A program made the translations under genes and the position numbers. DNA of 64,000 nucleotides from UKL13-2 sp031414695 (GTDB lineage: Bacteria > Pseudomonadota > Gammaproteobacteria > Burkholderiales > Usitatibacteraceae). Numbering within the stretch: the first letter of the stretch is position 1; each line of letters begins with the position of its first letter. The notes beneath the pieces are model-generated. The model saw only the letters and a program-made list of their open reading frames with translations. It was not told where the DNA came from and made no database searches. The stretch spans positions 124,001 through 188,000 of the forward strand of contig JANNWG010000035.1 in the NCBI GenBank assembly GCA_031414695.1. The letters are read 5' to 3'. This document shows positions 23,684-32,236 of this stretch, piece by piece.

Positions 23684-24886
23684 CTACTTCTCGCGCAGAA
23701 ACATCGCCAACAAATCATTCAAAAATAATCGCCCCTGCGCTGTCGGGGCGATATGCAAATGATCGCGTTTCAACAAGCCTTTTGCCTCAGCTGCGTCGCA
23801 TTCACGCGCGATGGCACTAATGGGCAGGCCAGTACGTTCCACAAATAGCGCGGTTTGAAAACCATCCGTTAGCCGCAGCGCATTCATCATGAATTCGAAC
23901 GGTAATTCTTTTGTACTGACGGTGACACTGTCTTGTATCGCGCCATTTGATAAAGCGAGATCCATAAACATGGTGGGCTGTTTGTAGCGCATCTCACGGG
24001 TGATTTTGTCAGGATAGGAAATCTTGCCGTGTGCGCCTGCTCCAATGCCGATGTAGTCACCAAAGCGCCAATAATTAAGATTGTGTTTTGATTCGCATCC
24101 TGGTTTGGCGTAGGCAGACGTTTCATAGTTGATGTAATTTACTGATGCTAATTTTTCATGAATCATCTCTTGCATATCAGCCGCGAGATCATCATCCGGT
24201 AGTGGCGGCGGGAAGCGATGAAAGAGCGTATTTGGCTCAAGCGTCAAATGGTAAATAGAGATGTGGTTAGTACCAAATGACAATGCGGTGTCCACATCCG
24301 CCGTGGATTCTGCCAGCGTTTGTTTTGGCAGCGCAAACATGATGTCGAGATTGATGTTGTCGAAATTTTTTTGCGCAATCGCAATCGCGCGTTTGGCTTC
24401 ATCATCGTTATGCACGCGGCCAAGTGCTGTTAAATGTTTAGCATTAAAGCTTTGTATGCCAATAGATAGCCTATTCACGCCAGCATCGCGGTAGCCTTTG
24501 AATTTTTCACTTTCAAACGTACCCGGGTTGGCTTCCATTGTTATCTCAGCGTCATGGTCGATGACCAAACGCGCGCGCACGGCATTGAGTATGGCGTTGA
24601 TACCCGCGCTTGAAAATAAACTCGGCGTGCCACCGCCAAAAAATATCGTGTGAATGCGGCGCCCCCACACCTTGGGAAGCGTGGCATCAAGGTCGGCAAT
24701 CAAGGCTTCAATGTAGCGCTTTTCATCAATGGCAATTTTTGATTCGTGTGAATTGAAATCACAATACGGGCATTTTTTAATGCACCACGGAATGTGTATG
24801 TAGAGCGATAGCGGTGGCAGCGCGGCCAGCATGGTCGTGCTGTCTTTGACGCCAAAGCCTATTATTGGTGTGTTATTTGATGACAT
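23684..24886 (-). CDS. hemW: Radical SAM heme chaperone HemW
   Basis: HemW is a radical SAM protein related to HemN that binds heme and is thought to insert it into respiratory enzymes. The CxxxCxxC cluster motif is in PWCIKKCPYCDFNSH near residue 34. The downstream GGGTPS and EANPG motifs are conserved. It lacks the extra amino-terminal extension typical of true HemN. The 400-residue length is usual. The ATG directly abuts the rdgB stop, a common gene pair. Confidence 0.94.
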   Translation of the reverse strand: MSSNNTPIIGFGVKDSTTMLAALPPLSLYIHIPWCIKKCPYCDFNSHESKIAIDEKRYIEALIADLDATLPKVWGRRIHTIFFGGGTPSLFSSAGINAILNAVRARLVIDHDAEITMEANPGTFESEKFKGYRDAGVNRLSIGIQSFNAKHLTALGRVHNDDEAKRAIAIAQKNFDNINLDIMFALPKQTLAESTADVDTALSFGTNHISIYHLTLEPNTLFHRFPPPLPDDDLAADMQEMIHEKLASVNYINYETSAYAKPGCESKHNLNYWRFGDYIGIGAGAHGKISYPDKITREMRYKQPTMFMDLALSNGAIQDSVTVSTKELPFEFMMNALRLTDGFQTALFVERTGLPISAIARECDAAEAKGLLKRDHLHIAPTAQGRLFLNDLLAMFLREK

Positions 24887-25498
24887 TTAAGCTGGAGACG
24901 CCCTCTGTTGGCTGAGTTTGTCAAATAAAGACTGAAGCGCTAAGCCGCGATGACTCACATGATTTTTAACCTCAGATGTCAGCTCGGCCGCTGTGCAGCC
25001 AAGGCTCGGCATATAAAAATACGGGTCATAACCGAAACCGCCTGAGCCGCGTGGTGCAGCAATAATTTCGCCCCAACATTCGCCCTCTGCAATGATTGGT
25101 CGCGGGTCATCGACGTGCGAGACAAAGACGAGTGCACAGAAATAGTAGGCGCGCTTGTCGGCATAAGGTGCAAGCTCACGCACTAGCTTTTCGTTATTGC
25201 GCTGATCGTTTTTTGGTTCGCCTTCGGCATTAGCGTAGTGTGCTGAATACACGCCAGGTGCGCCGTTGAGCGCTACCGCGCAAATGCCAGAATCATCGGC
25301 GAACGCCGGTAAGCCCGTTAAACGCGACGCATGGCGGGCTTTTGCCAGCGCGTTCTCGATAAATGTCTGATGCGGCTCGGCAGCCTCTGGAATATTAAAT
25401 TCGCTCTGCGCGATGACATCCAGACCGAGAGGAGCCAGCATGGCAGCAAACTCTCGCAGCTTGCCAGCATTGTTGGTAGCGATGACAATTTTTTTCAT
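24887..25498 (-). CDS. rdgB: XTP/dITP diphosphatase RdgB
   Basis: This HAM1-family pyrophosphatase removes ITP, dITP and XTP from the nucleotide pool. The 203-residue protein starts MKKIVIATNNAGKLREFAAM and carries the conserved ADDSGICAVALNGAPGVYSA and GSGGFGYDPYF loops. It is cotranscribed with hemW, with no spacing between them. Confidence 0.95.
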   Translation of the reverse strand: MKKIVIATNNAGKLREFAAMLAPLGLDVIAQSEFNIPEAAEPHQTFIENALAKARHASRLTGLPAFADDSGICAVALNGAPGVYSAHYANAEGEPKNDQRNNEKLVRELAPYADKRAYYFCALVFVSHVDDPRPIIAEGECWGEIIAAPRGSGGFGYDPYFYMPSLGCTAAELTSEVKNHVSHRGLALQSLFDKLSQQRASPA

Positions 25499-25609
25499 CT
25501 TAATATTTTACTAGCTGTGAGCACAGTACACTCAATATGTAAGATTACGCCTACATCTCTGGGTTCTTTGGGCTGACATACTGTAGCTGGAGCAAATTTA
25601 GAATCAATA

Positions 25610-25627
25610 TGTAGGCCGCCACTGACA
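25610..25627 (+). promoter_or_regulatory. TGTAGG-N6-CTGACA box upstream of csbD
   Basis: The sequence tgtaggccgccactgaca is an imperfect 6-6-6 palindrome 112 bp before the CsbD ATG. It matches similar sites at 30879, 36031 and 37990 and resembles the GacA/UvrY box (TGTAAG-N6-CTTACA). Confidence 0.5.
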
Positions 25628-25738
25628 GTCCTTTAGGCTTGGCCTGACATTTTTAATTGCGGGTGAAATTTAATATTCGGTTGTGTTCGCAAATTGTTAC
25701 GCGCTTCACACCAATCATTTAATTTTAGGAGATTAAGA

Positions 25739-25945
25739 ATGAATAAAGACATTATTGAAGGTAACTGGAAACAGCTAAAAGGCAGCATTAAAGAGCAATG
25801 GGGTAATTTAACCGATGATCATTTGGACGTAATTGCTGGTCAACGTGACAAGCTCGCAGGTAAGTTGCAAGAGTCATATGGCATCACCAAAGATGAAGCC
25901 GAAAAGCAAATTGCGGAATTCGAAAAGCGCCAGCACAAATTGTAA
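25739..25945 (+). CDS. CsbD-family stress protein
   Basis: This small hydrophilic protein of 68 residues (MNKDIIEGNWKQLKGSIKEQ) carries the hallmark KGSIKEQWGNLTDDHLDVI. CsbD proteins are induced in general stress, but their biochemical role is unknown. The start at 25739 has a strong TAGGAG site. It opens an island of stress and envelope genes and lies downstream of a GacA-like box. Confidence 0.92.
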   Translation: MNKDIIEGNWKQLKGSIKEQWGNLTDDHLDVIAGQRDKLAGKLQESYGITKDEAEKQIAEFEKRQHKL

Positions 25946-26048
25946 TTCTTTAATCTGCTGGGCATATGTGGCTGGAGTGAATTAACCCATTTCATCCACT
26001 TATGGGCATGTCAAGCATTGCATCACCAATCATTTTAAGGATTTGAAC

Positions 26049-26591
26049 ATGAGCAAAAAAATTATCTCCACTATTGTTGCTTCACTTTTTGCATTAACAA
26101 GCATCGCCTCATTTGCGATGACCAAGCCTGAATATAAGGCAGCTAACGATACGATTAGCAACAACTACAAGTCAGCCAAAACCGCCTGCAATATTTTGAG
26201 CGCGAACCCTAAAGACATTTGTCTTGCTGAAGCAAAAGGTGTTGAAAAAGTCGCCAAGGCTGAACTTGAAGTAAGCCACAACCCGAAAGAAAAAAATCAA
26301 CATGCGTTGCGCATGGCAAAAGCTGATGCAGCTTATGATGTGTCAAAAGAAAAGTGTGACGATAAAGCCGGTAACGACAAAGATGTTTGTGTCAAAGAGG
26401 CCAAGTCGGCACACACTACAGCTAAAACAAGTGCAACTGTGACTAAAAAGGTAATAAATGCGGTCACGGATGCAAAGGATGATCGCGTCAATGCTGAATA
26501 TAAAGTCGCGGTTGAAAAATGCGATGTGCTTGCGGGTGATACCAAATCAACGTGTATAAATAACGCTAAAGCCAAGTACAACAAAAGCTAG
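26049..26591 (+). CDS. Exported protein with three Cys-pair helical repeats
   Basis: This 180-residue protein has a cleavable signal peptide (IISTIVASLFALTSIASFA). Three repeats of the form Y-x-AK/VA-xx-CD-L/K-x-G-x(2)-KD-x-C-xxxAK follow, for example YDVSKEKCDDKAGNDKDVCV and YKVAVEKCDVLAGDTKSTCI. Each repeat carries two cysteines about 11-12 residues apart that could form periplasmic disulfides in a helical hairpin. I recall similar proteins in other betaproteobacteria with no assigned function. It follows csbD in the stress island. Confidence 0.8.
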   Translation: MSKKIISTIVASLFALTSIASFAMTKPEYKAANDTISNNYKSAKTACNILSANPKDICLAEAKGVEKVAKAELEVSHNPKEKNQHALRMAKADAAYDVSKEKCDDKAGNDKDVCVKEAKSAHTTAKTSATVTKKVINAVTDAKDDRVNAEYKVAVEKCDVLAGDTKSTCINNAKAKYNKS

Positions 26592-26630
26592 CTCTTTGCG
26601 TATTGAAGATTTAAGTGTGAGTGACTTAAC

Positions 26631-26681
26631 GCGCAATCGGTGATGCGCTCTAAAAAGAGCATCATAGGTTGCGCACTTTTT
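26631..26681 (+). terminator. Probable terminator before the response regulator gene
   Basis: A long imperfect stem pairs gcgcaatcggtgatgcgctc with gagcatcataggttgcgc around a taaaaa loop and is followed by a short T-rich run (acttttt). Confidence 0.6.
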
Positions 26682-26718
26682 GTATTTATTACTATATTTA
26701 TTGAAAGCTTTATTTTCC

Positions 26719-27387
26719 ATGTCAGTGGTATCTCATCTCGTTACAAACGCCAATGAGCTTCGCATCATGATTGTGGACGATCATGATGTGGTGCGGGTGG
26801 GATTCAAACAAATTTTGGTTGCGCATTCACGGTTTAATGTCACTGCTGAAGCAAATTCGGCTAAGCAGGCATTTGAAGTGCTACGGCAGCAACAGTTTGA
26901 TATTGTGCTGCTCGATTTATCACTTCCAGATGGTTCGGGGGTGGACATACTTCGCAAAATTAAAGAGCGTTATCCTGATACCAAAGTATTGGTGCTGAGC
27001 GGCTTTGCCGAGGAGCAATACGGCGTCAATATGCTTCGCGCGGGCGCGGCAGGCTTTTTAAGTAAAACTTGTACATCGGAGCAGCTTATTAAGGCGATTG
27101 AGACCATTGCTATTGGCCGGCGCTACATTAGTCCGAAGCTCGCTGAGATATTGGCGGAAGGCTTAAATTCGCCCACTGACAAACCCTTGCACGAACAATT
27201 ATCCGAGCGTGAGTTTCAAATATTTTGTCGGCTATCTGAAGGTAAGACGGTTTCAGATATCGCGGAGAGTTTATTTATTAGTGTTAAGACAGTCAGCACC
27301 TATCGGTCGCGATTGCTTGAGAAGATGGGGCTGCAATCGAACTCCGAGCTAACTTATTACGCGCTAAAAAACGGCTTAATTCAATAG
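26719..27387 (+). CDS. NarL/FixJ-family response regulator, UvrY-like
   Basis: The receiver domain shows the acidic pair in MIVDDHD, the phospho-accepting Asp in VLLDLSLPDGSG and the conserved Lys in AAGFLSKT. The C-terminal LuxR helix-turn-helix is LSEREFQIFCRLSEGKTVSD with KTVSTYRSRLLEKMGL. The ending NSELTYYALKNGLIQ and GRRYISP linker resemble UvrY/GacA. The start at 26719 (MSVVSHLV) has a weak ribosome-binding site. GacA-type sites nearby (25610, 30879, 36031, 37990) suggest local targets. Its sensor kinase is unknown; the kinase at 33184 is one candidate. Confidence 0.92.
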   Translation: MSVVSHLVTNANELRIMIVDDHDVVRVGFKQILVAHSRFNVTAEANSAKQAFEVLRQQQFDIVLLDLSLPDGSGVDILRKIKERYPDTKVLVLSGFAEEQYGVNMLRAGAAGFLSKTCTSEQLIKAIETIAIGRRYISPKLAEILAEGLNSPTDKPLHEQLSEREFQIFCRLSEGKTVSDIAESLFISVKTVSTYRSRLLEKMGLQSNSELTYYALKNGLIQ

Positions 27388-27427
27388 CTGTCTGTTCTGT
27401 TTCAGAAAACATATTAAGGAATGAAAA

Positions 27428-27835
27428 GTGGGGGTTTTAAAAGTCGCGATTATCGAAGATTCCAAAACAATTAGCCAGCGTTTGGTAGCGCTAGTGAGCG
27501 AGATTGGTAATGCCGAGATGGTTGGCGAAGCGGCAACTGAGGCTGATGCGATTTTGCTCTGCACAGAAAAAAAGCCTGACGTGATTCTCCTAGATATGCA
27601 GCTCGCTAAAGGTAATGGATTAGGCGTCATGAAGGCGTTGCAACTTAACCCCCATCTCGCCAAACCCATCATTATTGTGCTGACAAACTTTCCATCACCT
27701 TTCGTCAAGAGTAGCGCTAGCGCGTTGGGTGCTGATTATTTTCTCGATAAGTCGCTCGAGTTTAATAAACTGCTTGGTTTGCTTTATTCAATTGCAGAAG
27801 TCAATAAAGCTGTCACGACACCAAAAGTGTTGTGA
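27428..27835 (+). CDS. Single-domain response regulator (CheY-like)
   Basis: This 135-residue receiver-only protein has no output domain. It shows the acidic pocket in VAIIEDSKT, the phospho-acceptor Asp in VILLDMQLAKGNG, Thr in IVLTNF and Lys in YFLDKSLEF. The GTG start at 27428 has an AAGGA site. It lies 40 bp after the UvrY-like regulator. It may act as a phosphate sink, a phosphorelay intermediate or a protein-interaction switch in the same pathway. Confidence 0.9.
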   Translation: MGVLKVAIIEDSKTISQRLVALVSEIGNAEMVGEAATEADAILLCTEKKPDVILLDMQLAKGNGLGVMKALQLNPHLAKPIIIVLTNFPSPFVKSSASALGADYFLDKSLEFNKLLGLLYSIAEVNKAVTTPKVL

Positions 27836-27887
27836 TTACAAAAAAGCGCCAACATAAATAGAACCAACTAAAGGTCAAACAAATCGG

Positions 27888-29099
27888 ATGGATAACGCCG
27901 CTAACGAAAGCACAGACGCACCTCCAATCGCACCACCATCCGCACCGATTGGCGTTCTTAGCGTTGAAGCGCCAGGCTTCATTGCGCCTCGGCATCTGCG
28001 TAATATCGCGACCGGCATTATTGCTGTTGCCGCATTAATTTGGCTGCTCGATTTTGCTGAAACAGTGATTATTCCGGTTCTGCTTGGCATCATCATGAGC
28101 TATAGCCTGCGGCCGTTTGTGGAAGCGTTAAAACAGTATGTGTCGTTGCCACGGCCGTTGTCGGCGGCATTTCTGCTGATTACTATTTTTGGTGGCATCG
28201 CGCTAGGTTTGTTTCATCTTCGCGACGACGCGACGGCGGTAATTAGCGAATTACCTAAAGCGGCGCGCATGATTCGCGAATTTATAGGCGTCACGCGCGA
28301 GGGTGCGCCCAGCGTATTGGGTGATATCCGTGCAGCTGCACGCGAGCTAGAGCGTGCTAGTGCCACTCTCACCATTGATGTGCCGCTTGAGCGCAAAGCC
28401 AGCGTGAATGCGACACCACCGTTGCAAAAGACAGGTCAAGCCGCCAGCGTACTCACGAATTTGCAAAACGCACTAATGGAGCAACTAAGCTCGGTGGTTA
28501 ATGTAATCAGCACGGTGAGTGTTGCTGCATTACTGGCTTTTTTCCTCTTATGTGCGGGCACTGACTATCGAAGAAAACTCTTGCAAATTGTTGGTCAATC
28601 ACTGGCGCGCAAGAAAATTACGCTCACCATCCTAAATAACATCAACACACAGATTCAATACTATCTAGCTGCCACGGCGGTGACGAATATCGGGCTAGGT
28701 CTTGCCACTTGGGCATTACTTGCGAGCTTCGGGATTGAGCGGGCATTTTTATGGGGCATTGTTGCTGCACTGTTGCATTTAATTCCCTATCTCGGTACAG
28801 CTTTATTTATAGGCTTATGCTTTGTAGTCGGATTAGTTGGCTTAAATAGTTTTTGGCCAGCCATATATTTAACGATGGCATGGCTAGCGATTCAATTTAT
28901 CATCGGCTTTGCGTTAAACAGCTATATACAAGGCCGCTCCGCGCGCATCAACAGTGCGGCATTATTTGTGGGGTTTTTGGTGTTTGGATGGCTTTGGGGT
29001 GGCTGGGGCTTAATCGTTGCTGCCCCCGTGTTGGCGGCCTTAAAAGCGGTGTCTTCGCGGGTGGATGCGCTCGAGGATATTAGTACGTTGATGTCATAA
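27888..29099 (+). CDS. AI-2E family transporter (PerM/TqsA type)
   Basis: This 403-residue membrane protein has a short Pro-rich cytoplasmic start and about eight membrane helices. It has the family's long mid-protein soluble region between helices and the typical IWGIVAALLHLIPYLGT-like stretch (LWGIVAALLHLIPYLGTALF), and ends with LFWGWLWG-type VFGWLWGGWGLIVAAPVLAA. Family members have been linked to autoinducer-2 export or ion transport, and the substrate here is not known. It follows the two regulators in the same direction. Confidence 0.88.
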   Translation: MDNAANESTDAPPIAPPSAPIGVLSVEAPGFIAPRHLRNIATGIIAVAALIWLLDFAETVIIPVLLGIIMSYSLRPFVEALKQYVSLPRPLSAAFLLITIFGGIALGLFHLRDDATAVISELPKAARMIREFIGVTREGAPSVLGDIRAAARELERASATLTIDVPLERKASVNATPPLQKTGQAASVLTNLQNALMEQLSSVVNVISTVSVAALLAFFLLCAGTDYRRKLLQIVGQSLARKKITLTILNNINTQIQYYLAATAVTNIGLGLATWALLASFGIERAFLWGIVAALLHLIPYLGTALFIGLCFVVGLVGLNSFWPAIYLTMAWLAIQFIIGFALNSYIQGRSARINSAALFVGFLVFGWLWGGWGLIVAAPVLAALKAVSSRVDALEDISTLMS

Positions 29100-29218
29100 A
29101 GTGCGTCATAAAACGCGTCATAAAAATGAGTAACGCTATACATGCGAATGCTGCGTACAGTTTGGTTTGTATTGCGCTATGTGCAAAGCGTTGTTCTGCC
29201 ATGCACATAGCCTTAGTG

Positions 29219-30208
29219 TTAACGCGGCAAAATGTTGCCCTTGTCGTCGGAAACGACAATCTCAACACGCCGATTTAGCTGCCGACCTGCTGCATTATCA
29301 TTAGAAGCAACTGGATAGGCTTCGCCGTAGCCGCGTGATGCAACACGTTCGGCGCTTACACCCAAGTTCATTAGCGAAGTGCTGACTGTGGTGGCACGTT
29401 GCTCAGATAATGTTTGGTTAGTCGCTTGGCTGCCCGTGCTATCGGTGAAACCTTCAATCATTACTTTGCGCGTTGGGTACTCTACAAAGAATGCAGCTAA
29501 CTTTTGCAGGTTACGCATACCGCCAGATTTTAAGTTGGCCTGGTTGGTATCAAACAACACATCACCCAATGTAATCACCATACCGCGTGGTGTTTTTTTA
29601 GCTTCCATGTCTTGCAACATGGCTTCAAGCTGACGTGAACGATTTTCTGCATCAAGTGTTTGCTGACGCGCAGTGTCTGCAATTTGCAGCGCGTTAGCGG
29701 CTGCCTGCTTTTCGAGCATTGCTTGTTGTAATGCTGCCTCGGCGCCACGCTGCGAGACTTCCGCATTACGTTGTGATGCTTCCGCGCTACGCTGTGATGT
29801 TAGCGCGCGCTGAGTTGCGTTATCAGCCTCTTTGGTGCGCGCATCCAGGCGAACCTTATCGCGTTCAGCAGCAGCGTTCGTTACCGCAAGTTCAGCGGCT
29901 TTACGTTTTGCGGTCGCTACGGCAATGGCTACTTCTTGCTTTGCTAGGTACGCTAGATTGTCAACCGTAGCAGCGCTGTCGCCACGTGTAGAAGCATTGT
30001 TAGCACGCTCTAAGGATTCACCAGCTTGCTTTAATTCGCTCGCTGCCAATGTTGTGACTTGGGCATTTGCTTGAGCGATTTGGTAGTCGCTACGCGCGGT
30101 TTCAAGCGTAGGATTAAGCGGCACAGTGCTACACGCTCCAAGAAAAATAGCGGCCACAACAGCGGTGGCAAGATAGTTGCGTTGGTTCGGTTGGTAATTA
30201 TTTTTCAT
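29219..30208 (-). CDS. OmpA-family lipoprotein with DUF4398 region
   Basis: The 329-residue lipoprotein has a lipobox (FLGACSTVP). An Ala/Gln-rich helical DUF4398-like segment follows (about residues 30-200, many AEVSQRGAE-type coiled-coil repeats). The C-terminal OmpA domain has GDVLFDTNQANLKSGG, the peptidoglycan-binding region IEGFTDSTGSQATNQTLSEQ and LNRRVEIVV. It would tether the outer membrane to peptidoglycan. It lies eight bases after the small DUF4398 lipoprotein gene, forming an operon with it. Confidence 0.92.
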   Translation of the reverse strand: MKNNYQPNQRNYLATAVVAAIFLGACSTVPLNPTLETARSDYQIAQANAQVTTLAASELKQAGESLERANNASTRGDSAATVDNLAYLAKQEVAIAVATAKRKAAELAVTNAAAERDKVRLDARTKEADNATQRALTSQRSAEASQRNAEVSQRGAEAALQQAMLEKQAAANALQIADTARQQTLDAENRSRQLEAMLQDMEAKKTPRGMVITLGDVLFDTNQANLKSGGMRNLQKLAAFFVEYPTRKVMIEGFTDSTGSQATNQTLSEQRATTVSTSLMNLGVSAERVASRGYGEAYPVASNDNAAGRQLNRRVEIVVSDDKGNILPR

Positions 30209-30216
30209 CTGATTTC

Positions 30217-30591
30217 CTATTTAGTCGTATTACGGTTGATCTCTTCGCGCAGCACACGAATGTTTTCTTTGGTGGCGTCAGCGGCTTTTTGCGCTTTGGC
30301 TGCCTCAGCTTTGGTTTCAGCGAGTCTTGCATCCGTTTGGGCTTGTTCGGCAAACGCCTTAGCTTCACGGTAATCTTTAGTCAGCATGGCGCTATTAGCG
30401 AGCGCCATTTTGTCTTGTGCGCTTTTCATTTCGGCTGCAGCAAATTCATTTCCACCAGCACTGGTTGCATTGCTAATTGCCGACTTTGCGAGCGCAATCT
30501 GGTCGGTTGGCGGCGGCATCGAGGCACATGCCGAGATGAGTAGCGTGATGATGCTGGCCGCAATAATTGCGGTGTGTTTTAACATTTTCAT
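30217..30591 (-). CDS. DUF4398 lipoprotein
   Basis: This 124-residue protein begins MKMLKHTAIIAASIITLLIS with a lipobox (LISACAS). A predicted alpha-helical DUF4398 domain rich in Ala, Lys and Glu follows. The start at 30591 is preferred because it has a GGAG site and places the signal sequence at the amino terminus; upstream in-frame residues look non-coding. It is cotranscribed with the OmpA-like lipoprotein, which shares the same repeat type. Confidence 0.88.
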   Translation of the reverse strand: MKMLKHTAIIAASIITLLISACASMPPPTDQIALAKSAISNATSAGGNEFAAAEMKSAQDKMALANSAMLTKDYREAKAFAEQAQTDARLAETKAEAAKAQKAADATKENIRVLREEINRNTTK

Positions 30592-30986
30592 ATCGACATT
30601 CTCCAAATTGATGTACACGCTGACCGTGATTTCGTTCAGCACAAAGTGTTGGATCGTTTGCATCGCATTAATTTTTGTACAGGCGTATAACAAATCCAAG
30701 TGTCTAGGCTATCGATTTGTGTTGTTGCAGTCTGTGCGTAAACGTACAAAAGAAATTTTTTGTTGATCACCATTGCTGCCGTGATAGTGGAAGGCGCTGG
30801 GGAAGGCGCTGGTTTATGAAGTCATCGCGCGGATGCATCAATCAACACAATGCTCACTGTCTTTCGATAATTATTGTTTGTAGGATTTGTAGGACATTAC
30901 CCACGATTAAAACCGCTTAGTGCGGACAAAAATAGTTTGCGCTGGCGCGCATCATAGATTCTCTGAAGCCAATATTTGACGAGAGC
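30592..30986. other. Divergent promoter region between DUF4398 operon and crp-like gene
   Basis: This 395-bp stretch has no plausible gene. It must carry promoters for both directions. The only recognisable signal is the diverged TGTAGG-type box at 30879. Confidence 0.6.
30879..30896 (+). promoter_or_regulatory. Diverged TGTAGG-N6 box upstream of the Crp-like gene
   Basis: The sequence tgtaggatttgtaggaca keeps the TGTAGG half-site and the ACA end at the same spacing as the other three boxes, 94 bp before the ATG at 30990. Confidence 0.35.
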
Positions 30987-30989
30987 GTG

Positions 30990-31718
30990 ATGTCCATAAC
31001 ACCCACATATATTTCAAGCGTCCACGCTAACGAATTTTTAGCGGCCCTTCCTGCTAATGAGTTGAACCGCCTACGCCCTCACTTAAAGCTTGTGTACTTG
31101 CAGAGCCAGCAAGTGCTGTGCGAATTAGGTGACACGCCGACTTATGTTTATTTTCCAATAACCGCCATTGTCTCGCTGCTACATATCAGTGAAGCAGGCG
31201 AAACATCTGAAGCGGCGGTGGTGGGCAATGATGGTGTGGTTGATTTATCGCTATTTATGGGTGCAAAAACCGCGCCGCACCAAACTATTGTTCAGGCGTC
31301 AGGGCAAGCATTTCAGTTGCCCGGCCACATTGCACGTGAAGAATTCAACCGTGGTGGTGCGCTGTTGGGATTACTGCTGCACTACACACAGGCGCTAATG
31401 GCGCAAATGGCGGAGACAGTAGGCTTTACACGCCATCGCTCGCTGCAGCAATGTCTGTGCAGACGCTTAGAGCAAAGCTTGGAACGTCACGATAACAATG
31501 AAATCGAGATGACGCATGAAATGCTCGGACAGCTGCTAGGCGTACGGCGAGAAACGGTATCTGCGGCTGCATTTAAATTGCAGCAAGCTGGCGTCATACG
31601 TTATAGGCGTGGCCATATTGCTGTGCTGGATCGGCAGCTATTAGCCGATATGGCAAGCGTTGACGAGATGAAAAGAACAAAAGCACCTGCGAGGGCGTTT
31701 CAACTATTAACGGCATAG
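30990..31718 (+). CDS. Crp/Fnr-family transcription regulator
   Basis: This 242-residue protein has an amino-terminal cyclic-nucleotide-binding-like beta-roll (LVYLQSQQVLCELGDTPTYV with PITAIVSLL) and a C-terminal winged helix (LGQLLGVRRETVSAAAFKLQ, VIRYRRGHIAV). It lacks the Fnr cysteine cluster, and the phosphate-binding cassette of true CRP is not evident, so the ligand is unknown. The ATG at 30990 is preferred over the GTG immediately before it. Its own promoter region carries a possible GacA-type box. Confidence 0.88.
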   Translation: MSITPTYISSVHANEFLAALPANELNRLRPHLKLVYLQSQQVLCELGDTPTYVYFPITAIVSLLHISEAGETSEAAVVGNDGVVDLSLFMGAKTAPHQTIVQASGQAFQLPGHIAREEFNRGGALLGLLLHYTQALMAQMAETVGFTRHRSLQQCLCRRLEQSLERHDNNEIEMTHEMLGQLLGVRRETVSAAAFKLQQAGVIRYRRGHIAVLDRQLLADMASVDEMKRTKAPARAFQLLTA

Positions 31719-32000
31719 CCTGCGCTTGGTTCGAGCGCGCACAGATAAATTTTGTTGAACAGAGCACAGTTCGTTTCTGAGGCTTCAATAAGGATACGCA
31801 TTCGTACTGGCGCGAGAAATGGTTTATAGAAATTAAACGTATGACTTGATGAAAAAAATGAAAACAAGCCATACAGAAATTGAGTGTTGCCATATTAGGC
31901 GCGTTTAGTAGGCGCGTATAGAAGGTGCGCTTAAAAGACCGTCGCATCGATGTTGCCACTTCTTGCCTACGTCAGTTGCTAATTTTTTAATAAGGATGAT

Positions 32001-32204
32001 ATGCGCCATATCGTAAATAAAGCTAGTTTGGTTATCACTATTGCCAGCATTTTTCTTGTTGGCCGCTATCTGTATCGCAACTTTAAGCAGCGTGAATACC
32101 GTGTAGTCAAATCGCAGGATAAAGAAGCAGTACACGCTTGGGAAGATGAGGGAGGCAACGTTAAAGGTGTGCCTATCCAACGAACACCAGAGTTACCGCG
32201 TTAA
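32001..32204 (+). CDS. Small single-pass membrane protein, unknown
   Basis: This 67-residue protein has one hydrophobic helix (ASLVITIASIFLVGRYLY) followed by a basic and then acidic cytoplasmic or periplasmic tail ending in Pro-rich VPIQRTPELPR. I do not recognise the family. A strong AAGGAT-type site precedes it. It lies 32 bp before the crystallin/glycine-zipper gene and may be coexpressed. Confidence 0.65.
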   Translation: MRHIVNKASLVITIASIFLVGRYLYRNFKQREYRVVKSQDKEAVHAWEDEGGNVKGVPIQRTPELPR

Positions 32205-32236
32205 TTTTTTTACATTTTTATTTTTAGGAGCATGAA

